Shown one piece after another: positions 32,525 to 44,699 of a stretch of 64,000 nt of DNA. Position numbers and translations under genes: made by a program. This DNA is from Euclidia mi. Taxonomy: Eukaryota; Arthropoda; Insecta; Lepidoptera; Erebidae. How positions within the stretch are numbered: the stretch's first letter is position 1; each line of letters opens with the position of its first letter. Below the pieces are notes generated by a model. That model was not told the DNA's origin. It did not search any database and saw only the letters and a list, made by a program, of their open reading frames with translations. The stretch covers positions 60,143,183-60,207,182 of the forward strand of contig OX123182.2 of NCBI GenBank assembly GCA_944739405.2, in the 5' to 3' direction.

Positions 32525-35500
32525 ATGGAAGCTCAAAAACGCAAAACCGCTATTGCGCTGGTCCAAGAGCCCTACATCGGCAACAGAGGCAAGATGAAGA
32601 GCTACCTTGGGGTACGGATACTGCAATGTGCAAGGAAAACCGAGAGTGTGAACAAAGCCGCCATTGCAATGTTCGATGATACTATCAGTGTGACTCGGTA
32701 CCCGGCTCTCACCACGGAGAACATGGCAGTCGCTGTGCTGGCAGCCGGGGGGTGGGGCATACTGATGGTGTCCGTATACGTCGAAGGGCACGCGGACATC
32801 GAGCCCAACCTCAACATGCACAGTAGGGTCATCGAAAGAGCCGGCGCAAACGAAGTTTTAGTCGGAGGAGACGTGAATGCATGGAGCACGTTGTGGGGCA
32901 GCAGGTGCAAAAATACCAGAGGCGAGAAGCTGGCCGGAACGCCGGTGGAGATGGGCCTCCACGTACTAAACAAAAGTACAACACCTACCTTCGATACTTA
33001 GCGGGGTGGTGTTTGCTACGCCAGTTCCGTGGATATTACACTGTGCTCAGAGAATCTCTTGGGCGAGTCGCTAACTGGCGGCTCGATGGGGACGACACCA
33101 CGTCGGACCATCGGGCAAATTGTAGACAATAGAATCAAAAGTTCGACCAGGAAATTTAATACGAAGAAAGCAAATTGGACAGAGTTTCAAGCGAAACTCT
33201 CCCTCTCCCAAATACAAATGGATAATAAATTATCCATAACCAAAATAGACAAAATAAATAATCCCACAGATTTGGAAATAAGAATAGAAAAATACACACA
33301 ATCAGTAATAGAAAGTAGCGAAATTAATATACCATAAATAAAAAATAGAAAACAAGCAGGGTTACCGTGGTGAAACGCTGAGCTGGCGGCGCTCAAGAGT
33401 GCGCTGAAGACGAAGCGCAGGCGAATAGCCAACGCGTCTCAGATTCGAAGGGCACACGTAGTTGAGCAATATTTGGAGGCGAAGAAGCACTACCAACGTG
33501 AGGTCAAGAACGCTCAGACCACCAGCTGGAAAAGCTTCTGTGGCAAGCAGGAGCGGGAAACAATGTGGGGTGGCATTTACAGGGTCATCGGCCGTACTGG
33601 CACAAAGAAGGACGACGTACCACTGGTACAGGACGGCAGAGCCTTAGCCAATGCCAAATCGGTGCAACTACTGGCGGCAGCATTCTATCCTGACAATGAG
33701 GCTGAAGACACCGAAGATCAGAGAGCTACGAGGGAGGCTGCTGGGAAGATCAACGAAAGGGTACTGGATGAATCTAGCGATCCTCTCTTCACAGTGCAAG
33801 AGATGCTGAGTGCCGTGAGTAGCTTCAGCCCTAAGAAAGCCCCAGGTAGAGACGGACTTACGGCTGATATTTGTGGAGTGGCCGTCAATGCCGACCCCAC
33901 GGTCTTCTTCGCGCTGCTAAACAAATGCTTGAGCCTAGCCTGCTTCCCAAAAAAGTGGATCGAAGCCGTTGTGGTGATCCTCAGGAAAGCCGGCAAGGAC
34001 GACTACACCCAACCGAAGGCATACAGACCAATAGGTCTTCTACCAGTGCTGGGGAAGGTGTTAGAAAAAATGACCATGAACCGTATAAGATGGCACATTA
34101 GGACACAGATGAGTGATAGGCAGTACGGCTTTACGCCCCAACGGAGCACCAAAGACTCCCTGTATGTCATGATGAGACACATAAGAGACAGGCTGGCGGA
34201 AAAGAAATTCGTCGTGGTTGTCTCACTTGACATAGAGGGAGCCTTCGACAGTGCATGGTGGCCGGTCATAAAAACAAGACTAGCCGAAACTCGCTGTCCG
34301 CCGAACGTAAGAAGACTCATAGATAGTTATCTGACGGACAGAAGGGTCCTAGTTTGATACGCCGGCGAAGAGGCTGCAGCGGAGACCATGAAAGGATGCG
34401 TCCATGGCTCCATTGGGGGCCCAACATTCTGGAACCTCCTTCTGGATCCGCTGCTCAAGGACTTGGAACAGAAAGGGGATTATGGGCAGGCTTTCGCGGA
34501 TGACATCGTCCTGATCTTCTCGGGACACGAGGCCGCGGGGATTCAGAGTCAGGCGAATCGCGCACTCGCACATGTGCAGGGGTGGGGAGTGCGTAATAAA
34601 CTAAAATTTGCGCCTAGCAAGACCAAGGCCATGCTTATTACTAATAAACGCAAGCACGACTCTCCACATCTGCGCATGGGTGACCAGCCGATTGGTTACT
34701 CGCGTGAGATTAAAATCTTGGGTCTTACCATAGACGATAAGCTCACCTTTAACTCTCACGTGAGTAAAATCTGCCGGAAGGCGATGGGTCACTATAAACA
34801 ATTAAGTCGAGCAGCCAAAGTCAGCTGGGGCCTGCAGCCCGAGATCATCAGGACGATGTACTTTGCAGTGATAGAGCCCATCATGCTTTATGCAGCGAGT
34901 GCGTGGGCTCCAGCGTCCAATAAATTGGCGACCCGGAAGCAGCTCAACGCGGTGCAACGTGGGTTCGCACTAAAAATATTGAAAGCCTACAGGACGGTGT
35001 CACTAAACTCGGCACTGTTACTCTCCGGGCTGCTTCCTCTGGATATAAGAATCCGGGAAGCAGCTTCCCTTTATGAGATAAAGAAAGGCTACTCCTGGAG
35101 AGTGGTAAGGGACCGCGAAGTGGAGCGTCCTGTGGCTCACACCGAAAACCCACACCCAGCAGAAGTGGAGCAGCTAACATTCGACTGCGTGGTCGTCAGT
35201 GCACAGCTCCTCCAGCACGAGCCAAGTAACCTGAAGGTTTACACAGACGGTAGTAAGATCCAGGACAAGGTGGAGGCCGCGGTATCCCTGTGGGATAATG
35301 AGGCGGAGACCGGGAAAAAAATGCTTGTGCTGGCGCGGTTTTGCACAGTCTATCAGGTGGAGCTCCTCGCGCTGAGCAAGGCGACTGAAATGGTACTTGC
35401 GAAAAGGATCGCGGCGGTTGACATATACTCGGACTCGCGTTCGGCTCTGGAGGCGGTCACAAGCGGCTGGTCTTTTCATCCCCTTGCGGTCCAGGTGCGC

Positions 35501-36075
35501 ACTAATGTGGCGCGAGTCGCCCAAAATGGAGAGCGACTGGCGCTACATTGGATAAAGGTGCATGCTGGGCTGCAGGGGAATGAGAGAGCCGACGAACTGG
35601 CCAAGTAGGCTGCCCTCAAGAGCAAAAGCTGCCCAGATTATGACAAGTGTCCGGTTTCATTCGTGAAGCGATATATCCGACAGGAGTCGCTTCACGAATG
35701 GAACCGTCGATACAAGGAGGGTGAGACCGCCGCGGTCACTAAAGTATTTTTCCCCGACGCCATTGATGCGTACAGGCTGATCCGCAAGACCAGCTTGTCC
35801 GCATTAATGGTACAAGTTTTAACGGGGCACGGCGGGTTCTCAAGTGTAAGGACAACCCGTCGTGCTCTTGCGAACCTGGAACGCGGGAGACCGTACTCCA
35901 TATTTTATGTGAATGTCCAATTTATGTTATGTCCAGATACAATGCCGAACAAGATATGGGAGCAGCCATAACTGCCGATAATCTGCCCGCACTTATGGCT
36001 GATCCCATAACAAGGAAGTCGCTTATCAAGTATTACACGGACGTTGCGGGGCGGGTCGTGCACAGAAATAGGTAA
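32525..36075 (+). pseudogene. LINE ORF2: endonuclease, RT, RNase H, C-terminal zinc finger
   Basis: Endonuclease (32525-33130): IALVQEPYIGNRGK (catalytic E), VLVGGDVNAWSTLWGS, and SDH in a shifted frame near 33105. RT (33473 onwards): KAPGRDGL, YRPIGLLPVLGKVLEK, VVSLDIEGAFDSAWW (first D), a TGA at 34355-34357, GSIGGPTFWNLLLDPLL and FADDIVLIFSG (34495; FADD for YADD). RNase H (35236-35605): VYTDGS, YQVELLALSKA, DIYSDSRSALEAV and HAGLQGNERAD, ending at an in-frame TAG (35606-35608). The C-terminal finger (about 35855-36075, another frame) is CSCEPGTRETVLHILCECP. Breaks at 33000, 33340, 34355, 35606 and about 35860 disable it. Confidence 0.85.
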
Positions 36076-36401
36076 TTTAGGGCGTAAGCTCCTACTTGTT
36101 AAATATGACGTCTGGACGCCCTAATAAATCTGTCTGTGCACGGCCTGCTCCGCGGCCCTCGTGCAGAACCCAAATAGGTAATTCTAGATTTAGTAATATG
36201 TGTTTAAATTAAATTGTTAATGTTTGTTGTATAGGTAAATGATGTAATGTAAAAGTGGACTCAATAAAGAATTCCCTTGGCGAAGAGTGTATGTGAAAGG
36301 AGACGGTCGAATGTTGCTGTAAAAGGTCTTCGACAAAAATCGAAGGAACTGGGCTCAACACCCTGTGATGACGGGTGCCATTAAAAAAAAAACAAAACAA
36401 A

Positions 36402-36620
36402 TAACTGAGCCGGCGCCAGTGAATGGGAATTTCGTCAAACCTCGCCCGCTTTCGGGCATTTTCAGGTCGCGCGTGCGGCGCGCGGATTGATTCGTCGTAG
36501 ATTTTGTATTAAACTATTGCTGTCTCACGCGCCAGGCGTTTTCGACCGTATCTCATAGAAGTTGTATGAGCGTCGATTGTGCGCTGCGGCCTAGCGCACG
36601 GGAATATTTTTGACAGCTGT
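36402..36620. other. GC-rich patch, unassigned
   Basis: It contains GAGCCGGCGCC, GTCGCGCGTGCGGCGCGCGG and GCGCTGCGGCCTAGCGCACG in an otherwise AT-rich region. It could be an old promoter-proximal region or a transposon remnant. No open frame or clear promoter is supported. Confidence 0.3.
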
Positions 36621-37802
36621 TAAACATGTCTTAAATACATAAGGAAAGAGTTTAAATTATTTTGTCACATTTACGTCAGTTTTGTATTATAAATAGATAT
36701 TATTACCTATACATAATACCTACGTATTTTGTTCTATTGTAGAATTTTTCAAATCTGATAGTTCAGCGCAAGAGCGCACTTATTGTACAGCCGCCGCTAA
36801 TGTGTATGTCTTTCAATCAATAGCGGAAATGTTTGTATATCATGTAAAATATGAATTTTGTGATTGTTAAGCCCGCGATATCTCACGAATGGTGAGTCGT
36901 ACGAGAAAAAGTGTCAGACCATTTTTGTACAAAATTGAATGATCTACAACTTTGTCTGACCTACTTTCACGATAAAATTCACCGTTTTCGAGAAAAATTA
37001 AAAACACCTCAATTTTGTATGTCAGACCTTGGATAAAAAAATGCTGTAGTAGGATCGATGGGGATTTTTGACATTTTATTTCTGATGTATTTAACGTCTT
37101 TGCCAATTTTCAGCTCTTTGCGAATTAAATCTAGGATATGTACTTATTTCTGTCTATTTTGACTGGACTGTTATGCTTTTTTCTCGTTAGAAGTTTTGGT
37201 GAAAGCTGCGAGACTAACGCGCGCCTTTGACTTTACTCTGAACTTGCAGACTAAAAGCATTATTTATGTAAGCATTTCGTATCGCCGGTATAATTTAAGC
37301 TCAAACTTTATGCGAAAAGTTGGTGCCACTGAATGAACGTCATTTTTTGCATTTCTACAGAGTACAAGCATTGCTATTTTCCTCTTAGACTTGGTATGAC
37401 AAAATGTCCTTCATTTTTCTGTAGACAGGCAAATATAAACAGTTTTGACAATAGAATGTTGTGCCTGAGGGGGAAACACTAGACACGGTTCTTGAAATAA
37501 ATTGCTTGGTCGTTTCAAAACATAGAAAATAAAATAACATTCTTATCAAGATCTTGGTATTGTAGCGATCATCATCACGTTTCGTTAAGCGTTATTATTT
37601 TTTAATTAATAAATTGTTTTTTACTTGTAGTGAGAATTTTTTTGTTACCTAAATCATAGAAGGAAAACTTGAGATATGAATTGTAGTTTCTTGTTTAAAA
37701 CTTACATTATGAAATAGATTTAGCTTAGTGAATTAGTTCTTTAAAACTTAAAGAACATAAGACTTAATAAGTTTGGTATTTGTAGGCATTTTATAAATAA
37801 CT
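36621..37802. other. AT-rich spacer, nothing recognised
   Basis: A minus-strand frame (36867-37106) has no recognised motif. Confidence 0.3.
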
Positions 37803-37990
37803 AGAGGAAGCCCGCGATTACACCCGCGTTGGCTACTGCTCCGCTCTCGTCACTCAAAGTGTGATGTTATATAGCCTATAGCCTTCTTCGATAAATGGGC
37901 TATCTAACTGAAAGAATTTTTCAAATCGGACCAGTAGTTCCTGAGATTAGTGCGTTCAACCAAACAAACTCTTCAGCTTTATATATTAAG
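37803..37990 (+). repeat. Interspersed repeat with CAGTAGTTCCTGAGATTAG tail, copy 3
   Basis: It has the same head (AGCCCGCGATTACACCCGCG) and tail as the repeats at 1440-1900. It lacks the palindromic insertion of copy 2 and so serves as the reference for that event. Confidence 0.6.
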
Positions 37991-38579
37991 TATAGGATAA
38001 TTCATAGACATTAACAGATGAGTGATTGTCAGGTACAACTTCTATAAGCTCCCGTTGTAGGTATATTAACCTTTAATTATGGACGTGTCTCACAGGCTCC
38101 GGATGAATGTTGGTTTCTAAGTTTTGTGAACTTCCCCTTACTCCCCATACCTGAGCTGCTCAGTAGCTTCAGTTTTAGTAACGAAACGATCAGTGAACGA
38201 CGAGGTTAAGTCATTCGAAGAAAAGCACGTCAGTAATTTTTATTTAAAAATCACCTGTAGACTGTCAGGCTACACGTCCATAACTACGGTATAAAATATG
38301 TACAATAGGTGATATGGTACCAGAGGATGACCAGTCATTACCACTTATAAATAGGGCAGAATATGCATGTAGAATTTATTCTGAAAAGAAAGCATAGAAT
38401 AACTACCCACATTTGTGTCCCATATAAAAAGCCAGTGTGCTTACTATGTTCTCGTTCTTAGATAAAATACTGTTAATAATTAAACGTAAACAGCAGTTGT
38501 CAGCATTTTTGTTATTTGTTGTCTGAAGTGATGTTTTTATTTTTTGAGTTCCTTTTATGTTGGAATTTAATAAAAATCA
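37991..38579. other. AT-rich spacer, nothing recognised
   Basis: No gene or repeat boundary is supported. Confidence 0.3.
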
Positions 38580-38636
38580 TCCAGTTTCAACCTGGGGTCC
38601 GCTTTCTAGTCTAACCGGATTTGGCGGAATATTAGC
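38580..38636 (-). repeat. SINE fragment, left half split by BEL element 2
   Basis: GGGGTCCGCTTTCTAGTCTAACCGGAT is followed by TTAGC at the LTR boundary, and the SINE continues after the element at 54102 (GGAGCGGCTGCCTGTCTGAC). The order matches the reverse of the SINE at 25815-26205. The last five bases (38632-38636) are the target duplication. Confidence 0.6.
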
Positions 38637-39221
38637 TGGTAGCGCCATCTATCTTTTCCATTGCTAGTTAATTATGTTATCACCTAGCTAATAAATTCCT
38701 TTGTGTACCGCAGTATCAAACGAGCGATCTTTTATCCCTTTCTATCCCACTCCCTCCCAAAGGCACGCCTCGCTCTAATTGGTCCCAGAATTCAATGACG
38801 CGACGGAGTCGAAAATCAACCGTCCCGCTGACCGGCTGCGTCCTGGTGCAGCTCCGCGCCGCGACGAATACATGCAGCACCGCAATATTTTACCGCTATT
38901 TTATACTATAAACGAGAACTAAACCGCCCGCGGGTGTAGTGGAGTGATCCGTGCAGCTTCGGGCTGGATCCAGGTGGAGTGATCAGCTTGTGGCCCGACT
39001 CTTGGAAGACGCCGACAAGCCGCCATTTTATCAAGGTAAGGCGTGCTCTGCTCCCATACCTCCGCCGCCTATTCCTCCCTATAAATCCCAGTAGCTATAA
39101 TTTCCAACTCCTCTTCACCTTTTTCCTATTCTAGGCGATCATCAGCCATTCTTATACAGTCCACAATATTAATATTTTTCCCAATCGCCTAGTACGTACG
39201 GTTCGGTGCAACGCTGAACCA
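38637..39221 (+). repeat. 5' LTR of BEL/Pao 2
   Basis: 585 bp, from TGGTAGCGCC to GCTGAACCA. It matches 53510-54096 over its full length. It holds a GC-rich promoter-like middle and several AATAAATT-type motifs near its start. Confidence 0.9.
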
Positions 39222-39228
39222 TTTTTTT

Positions 39229-39246
39229 TGGTCCGTACGAAGCCGG
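39229..39246 (+). other. Candidate primer-binding site of BEL/Pao 2
   Basis: TGGTCCGTACGAAGCCGG starts seven bases after the LTR. A PBS begins with TGG because tRNAs end in CCA. The primer tRNA is not identified. Element 3 has a PBS-like TGGTCCTTCG at the equivalent place. Confidence 0.5.
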
Positions 39247-39611
39247 ATTAGTTTGCGTTTATACGTAACCTCTCGTTTATCGCGCGTAGGTATCTTCTAG
39301 AAGTACCTACCTAGGTAGTTATAGCACCTAGTTATACTCCTAGTCCAATTACATACCCACTACGTGGTTATTTCCGCACGCATCCGTAGGTAGTATACTT
39401 TTATGTAGCTACCTACTAACCCAATTATTATTACTGGAACTATCATAGTTGTCTTGTAAATTTCATATTTCAAGCACCTTTTAATTCCACCGCCTTAAAG
39501 TTGTTGCCTACTTACGAATAACTACCGCATAATCACCTACTTAGGTAAAATAATAGGTACTTTAGGTATTCTTATTTTGATTCGGTCTCATGAGCTTATA
39601 CCTACGTAAAC
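39247..39611. other. Leader of BEL/Pao 2
   Basis: Non-coding leader between the PBS and the gag ATG, rich in TACCTA/TAGGTA short motifs. Confidence 0.5.
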
Positions 39612-40986
39612 ATGCCGCAACGAAAGAAGCCATGCATGTCGGAAGAAAAAGAGCTGACAATCTTGGAAGCTAAACGTAATATTTTATATGAGCATATTCA
39701 AAACATTTACGAGCGCTCAAAAACTGCCGCTACTTCCGATATTAATAGGGAATCATTTCTTAGTTATTGCATGACAGTAGATAGTATTCGAACAGATTTT
39801 CATAAGTTGTAAGACGATTATAACGCAAGATTACTTTCTATTAATCCTTATGAACAGCCGAATTATCAGCCGTACACCTCATTCGAAGATCTTTATTGTA
39901 TCATCAAGCGCATACAATCACAACTGGAGCGTAGGTGTTCCACGCAGCCCGTTTCTGCCTCACCGGCAGTTCGAGCGCCGAGATTACCGCCAATTGAGCT
40001 TATGTCATTTGATGGCGATATACGAAATTGGCCGTTATTCTATGCAAGGTTAGAGAAACATTATCGTGCACTGTAGACTTACTACAGTGCACGATAATGT
40101 TTCTATGACAGATGCTGACAGGTTGTACTATTTAATAGGTAAGCTGTCACCGAAGGCCCAGTCCATATGTGCAGGTGTCACACCCAGTGCTGAGAACTAT
40201 CAGGTCATATTCCAGTCACTACTTGATAGGTATCAAGATACTCGTGTTTTAGCGTCTACTTACTTTGATCAAGCTTTAAATCTTAAACTGTCCGGTGCCG
40301 CGTCTGTTTCGAATTTCCAGCTGTTTATAGATAACTTTGTTACCGCAGTTAATTCCCTTAAAAACTTAAAATTAAATGGTCTTTCCGACTTTATGTTTCA
40401 TCAACTCGCTTTAAAATAGTTTGACACTGAAACAATTCGTGCACTTGAGATGACGGAACGTAATCATAAAATACCTACACTAGATAGTTTTATTTCTTTC
40501 ATCAAAGATCAGTGTCGAATATTTGATAATACGCAATCTAGTTCATCTAGCTCGTCTAATTATAATAATAGCAAACAAAAGTCGAATAAAGCGCGAAATA
40601 GCAATAATAACTCGGTCCCTAATCCGCAATCTTACGTAACATGCTCGGAATCTAATAATAATAATTCAAAGAAGTGTCTGTGCAGTAATATAGTACACGA
40701 CCATTTCTACAAGTGTCCCGCCTTTAATGGTTTAAATCTGACTGCTCGTTTCAAGTGCGTGAAAGATAACAAAGCATGCATTAATTGCTTAAGTATAAAG
40801 CATAAAACGAGTGATTGTTCTAGTAAGACAAAGTGTCGTTCATGTAATCAACGACATCACTCATTATTACACTTTGATAAAAGTTATCCGCTGTCGGGCC
40901 AATCCGGTAACCTTGACCCACTTACATCGCAGGTGCAGGCCACGGTGGCTTCCCCCTGCGCGTCTCAGGGTGAAGTATCGTTGTGA
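39612..40986 (+). pseudogene. BEL/Pao 2 gag
   Basis: The ATG at 39612 opens MPQRKKPCMSEEKELTI. The frame has TAA at 39810, then PPIELMSFDGDIRNWPLFY (the conserved gag P.F.G....W..F block). It is destroyed at 40054-40104 by a hairpin insertion. It continues MTDADRLYYLIGKLSPKA, passes a TAG at 40417 and reaches zinc-knuckle-like cysteines KCLCSNIVHDHFYKC, ACINCLSIKHKTSDC and CRSCNQRHHSLLH (40670-40880). A Ser/Asn-rich run lies between. Gag would form the particle and bind RNA. Two stops and the hairpin make it non-functional. Confidence 0.85.
40054..40104. repeat. Perfect hairpin in BEL gag, 23-bp arms, 5-nt loop
   Basis: Arms 40054-40076 and 40082-40104 (AGAAACATTATCG to CGATAATGTTTCT) are exact reverse complements around ACTTA. 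The right arm encodes the native gag run before MTDADRLYYL. The left arm is an inverted copy of it and brings in a stop codon. Confidence 0.92.
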
Positions 40987-41328
40987 CGTATCGTAGTATG
41001 TGTACGACGTCCATTGCGCGGGCAGTGCACACACGCGGACAGCCCTCGCGCGCTTGTCGTGCTCAGCAAGATGCTAAACCGCAGTATACGGCGTCCAAGA
41101 CGGTTCTATTAGCGACAGCGCAAGTTATGGTTTATGATATTAATAACGCGTCGCACATAGTTCGTTGTTTACTCGATAGTGCGTCACAAAGTAATTTTAT
41201 TACTTCTGTTTGTTTTAAACGCCTCGGACTGTGAGATAACTTTAGAAATACTAACTTAGTAGTCAAGGGTATCGGGGGGTCAGAAAAACATTGCAAGGGT
41301 TCCGTAGATATTAAAATACATTCGCGTT
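40987..41328 (+). pseudogene. BEL/Pao 2 protease region
   Basis: A short frame (40983-41234) ends with RCLLDSASQSNFITSVCF. The usual catalytic DTG/DSG is DSA here, so the key glycine is missing. After a stop at 41232-41234 the same frame continues with VVKGIGGSEKHCKGSVDI, the usual block after a BEL protease. It would cleave Gag-Pol if intact. Confidence 0.75.
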
Positions 41329-44300
41329 TTGATAGGAATATTAATTTTAAAATTTCTTTGCTTATCGTGGAGCGTATTACGGATACATTGCCGAACGCTA
41401 ATGTGGACGTATCACTACTCACACATCTCGAGACATTACCGTTACGCGGAATTTGCGAATAATGATGTTTTGATCGGAGCTTCAATATTTCCGCACTTTT
41501 TATTACCTAAAGTTGTACGTAGTGAGCAACATAATTTACCGCCCACTATTGAGACGGTATTTGGGTATGTGATTATGGGTACCGTACCTACGTTACATAC
41601 TTCTCATTATACAACGTCTTGTTGTTGTTCTGTTCTTCAAGAAAATAATATCGATTCTCTTCCCAAGCGATTTTGGGAGCTCGATGAGATTACCGCACCG
41701 CCCTCGATGAGCCGTATGGATCTCGAGTGTGAACAACATTTCCGCGCTACCACTGTTCGTGACGACAGTGGCAGATACGTTGTGGCGTTGCCATTCTATG
41801 GCAACCCTTATTCGTTAGGCGACTCGTACGCTGCTGCGCTTAGACGTTTTCATTATTTAGAACGTAAACTTGATGCATCCCTTAAGTTACGCGGCGCCTA
41901 TAATGACGTCATTCGTGACTACCTAAATAAAGGTTTTTTGAGTGTAGTTGTAAACAACGAGGGCAATTCTCTTCCCTCATATTATATCCCGCATCACGGC
42001 GTAGTTCGCGAAGATAAAACCTCTACTAAACTTCGTGTGGTTTTAGATGCTAGTTGTAGAACTACATTGGGTCAGTCGATTAATGACATTTTGCATGCCG
42101 GCCCTAATCTACAGGGTGATTTATTTAACATCATAATAAAGTTTCGTCTTTTCCAAATCGCTCTGTCAGCTGATTGTCGCCAAATGTTTCTCAGTATCGG
42201 CGTTTGCGAATCTGACCGTAAATTTCAACGGATTTTTTATCGTTTTGACAATAAGGAACCTTTATCCGTGTATCAGTTCAATCGTGTTTGTTTTGGACTC
42301 AAGTCTAGTCCATGTCACGCGTTACGAGTTGTTCGCCAGTTGATCGCTGATGAAGGCGATCACTTTCCCGCCGCAGCAGCTGTTGCTACTTCCGCTTTGT
42401 ATATGGATGACATTGCCTGTAGTATCATATCCGTTCCGCTAGCAATTTCGCTTTATGAAGAGTTTATTCAGTTTTTCAAGCGAGGCCAGTTTGATCTTGT
42501 CAAATGGACAAGCAACTCTAAGGAGGTTCTCGCACGCATACCTGATTCTCATAAAGCTTCTCCAGACATTGAGTTTGAGAAGTCTATACCGCATAAAGTT
42601 CTCGGTTTACGCTGGGACAAATCCTGCGATAGTTTTCGGTTTGACGTCACACCGCCAAATGATAAGTGCACCAAACGCACTATGCTGTCCACAGTGGCTC
42701 GACTATGGGACATAATGGGTTTTGTGGCTCCCACAATTTTGTACGCCAAGCTCTTGATCAAAGAACTTTGGCTATCACAGTGTGAGTGGGATGAAACACC
42801 CCCTGACCATATTGTCGCCGCTTGGAGCCAGTTTTGTGTTGAGCTAACCGCGCTCAATCAAATTACTATTCCGCGTCATCTTGGGTTGGTAGATGGATGT
42901 ACCATCCACTTAATAGGTTTCGCTGACGCCAGCGAGCGTGCTTACGGCGGAATCGTATATCTGCAAGTCCGCATTGGTTCTAACTACTCGGCCCAGTTAG
43001 TTTGTGCCAATTCCAAGGTCTCGCCTATTAAAACCATTTCAATTGCGAGACTGGAGTTGTGCGCAGCCTTTCTGTTGTCTCAGTTGCTCCGCAAGGTTCA
43101 AGACACAGTTTTGCCCCACTACCCTATCCATAAAATATACGCGTTTTCTGACTCCAAAGTAGCGCTCGCTTGGGTTTATTCTTCTCCTCACCGCTGGCAG
43201 ACTTTTGTCGCCAACCGCGTTAGTAAATTAATTGAACTTGTTCCTGCTACTTGTTTCAATCACGTCGCGGGTATTGAGAACCCCACTGATAGCCTGTCTC
43301 GAAGTGTTACTCCACTTAATCTTCTGCATCATCCATTGTGGCATCGAGGACCTTCTTGGATTTCCCATGATCCGTCAGAGTGGCCCATGCCACCCTTTGA
43401 CCACAGTGCAGAGGACGAGGTTGTACCCGAACGGAAGTCTGTTTCTCATCCCGTGATTTTTGAGTTTGCTGAATCTCCGATCTATGCACTCGCACTACGC
43501 ATGTCATCGTGGTCTAAGTTACTCCACGCCATCGTTTATGTCTGGAGGTTTCTTAGGCACCTACCTAATGGGACTTTTGTTTCAAGTACTGACCTTGAAT
43601 TTGCAGAATATAAGTTACTACGAGCTGTACAGACTGTTCATTTTAGTAACGACATTCAAAATTTGAAAAATAATGTACCTTGTTCTCCCGCTATTCTTAG
43701 GCTCAAGTCGTTTCTCGATGAGCACGGCGTCATACGCGTTGGGGGTCGTCTGTCAAATTCGGATGAACCTCATAACTACAAGCATCCTTGCATTCTACCG
43801 CGTCATGATCATGTTGTCGACCTTCTTGTTGATTTTTATCACAAGAAGCATCTCCATGCTGGTCCAGAGTTGCTTATGTCCTTACTTAGGCATAAATATT
43901 GGGTTTTAGCTGCTCAACGAATAATTCGTCACAGAATATATAAATGTAACGCCTGTTTCAAATTTCGTCCGCGTCCGACTTTCCCTCCCATGGCAGATCT
44001 TCCTAGCCAGCGCGTCAATCAGGTTGATAAAGCGTTTACACATACCGGTTGTGATTACGCAGGACCACTGCAGTATACGCTAGGGTCGAGGTGTTAAAAG
44101 TCGTAAAGCTTGGCTATGTATTTTTACATGCTTAACGACGCGCGCTACGCACATTGAAGTTGCGACGGATTTAAGCACGGTGTCATTCCTGGCAGCCCTT
44201 AAGTGATTTCTTTCACGACGCGGCCCTATACAATGTTTGTACACGGATAACGGCACTTGTTTCGTGGGCGCAAGCTCTTATTTACGCGACCTTTATAAGT

Positions 44301-44330
44301 TTCTCAGGGAAGAGTATTGTACGATATCTT
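41329..44330 (+). pseudogene. BEL/Pao 2 pol: RT, RNase H, integrase N-terminal part
   Basis: A 922-codon frame (41329-44097) has no stop. RT: KRFWELDEITAPP, PHHGVVRED, LRVVLDASCRTT, SADCRQMFLSI (first D) and LYMDDIACS (YMDD). RNase H: IGFADASERAYGGIVYLQ, ARLELCAAFLLSQL, YAFSDSKVALAWV and ENPTDSLSR. Integrase zinc domain: KKHLHAGPELLMSLLR with CNACFKFRP. The core begins TGCDYAGPL, then shifts frame near 44085 and continues with THIEVATDLSTVSFLAAL and a DNGTCFVG block up to the nested insertion at 44317. The pol is long for an element with a broken gag, consistent with moderate age. Confidence 0.88.
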
Positions 44331-44562
44331 TGATGATAGAAGTAAAAGATGGTATTAGAGATTTAGATACAGTTTATTGATAAAAGACAAAAAAGGTAAA
44401 TTTATGCTAAATGATAATGCTATGATAAATGCTTGATAATGTTGATGTTGATGTCCGGTAATGAACTGAATTACGATTAATTATATAAAATGAAGTATGA
44501 AACAAATATGCTGACTCAAGCGCACGAGCGTACGAAGTCGCGATGTACGGCGAAACCGTACA
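44318..44562 (-). repeat. 3' LTR of BEL/Pao 3 (left on plus strand)
   Basis: 245 bp, TGTACGATATC...GAAACCGTACA on the plus strand. It matches the right LTR but lacks the ACACACGCGGCGCGG block. Confidence 0.92.
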
Positions 44563-44699
44563 TGCTCCCGGGCGAGACTAGTGTAGTCTAATAAGTTTGA
44601 AGATGAAAATGATGATGTATAGTGATACAAGAGAATTAGTGAATCAAATTAACAATAGCTGAATTAATTAATTATGATAAAACGATATTCTTAAAGTCA

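Larger units (their letters stand above)
31000..36401 (+). mobile_element. R1/LOA/I-group LINE with RNase H, decayed
   Basis: It has two ORFs. ORF1 (31029-32297) has CCHC knuckles. ORF2 (about 32525-36075) has endonuclease, RT, RNase H and a C-terminal zinc finger. The 3' UTR contains AATAAATCTGTCTGTGCACG and ends TGACGGGTGCCATT plus poly(A) (36383-36392). Both ORFs are GC-rich compared with the surroundings. An RNase H after the RT puts it with I/LOA-type or RNase H-bearing R1-like elements and not with R1 proper. Near-full length is preserved, but stops and frameshifts occur about every kilobase. No target duplication was identified. Confidence 0.8.
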
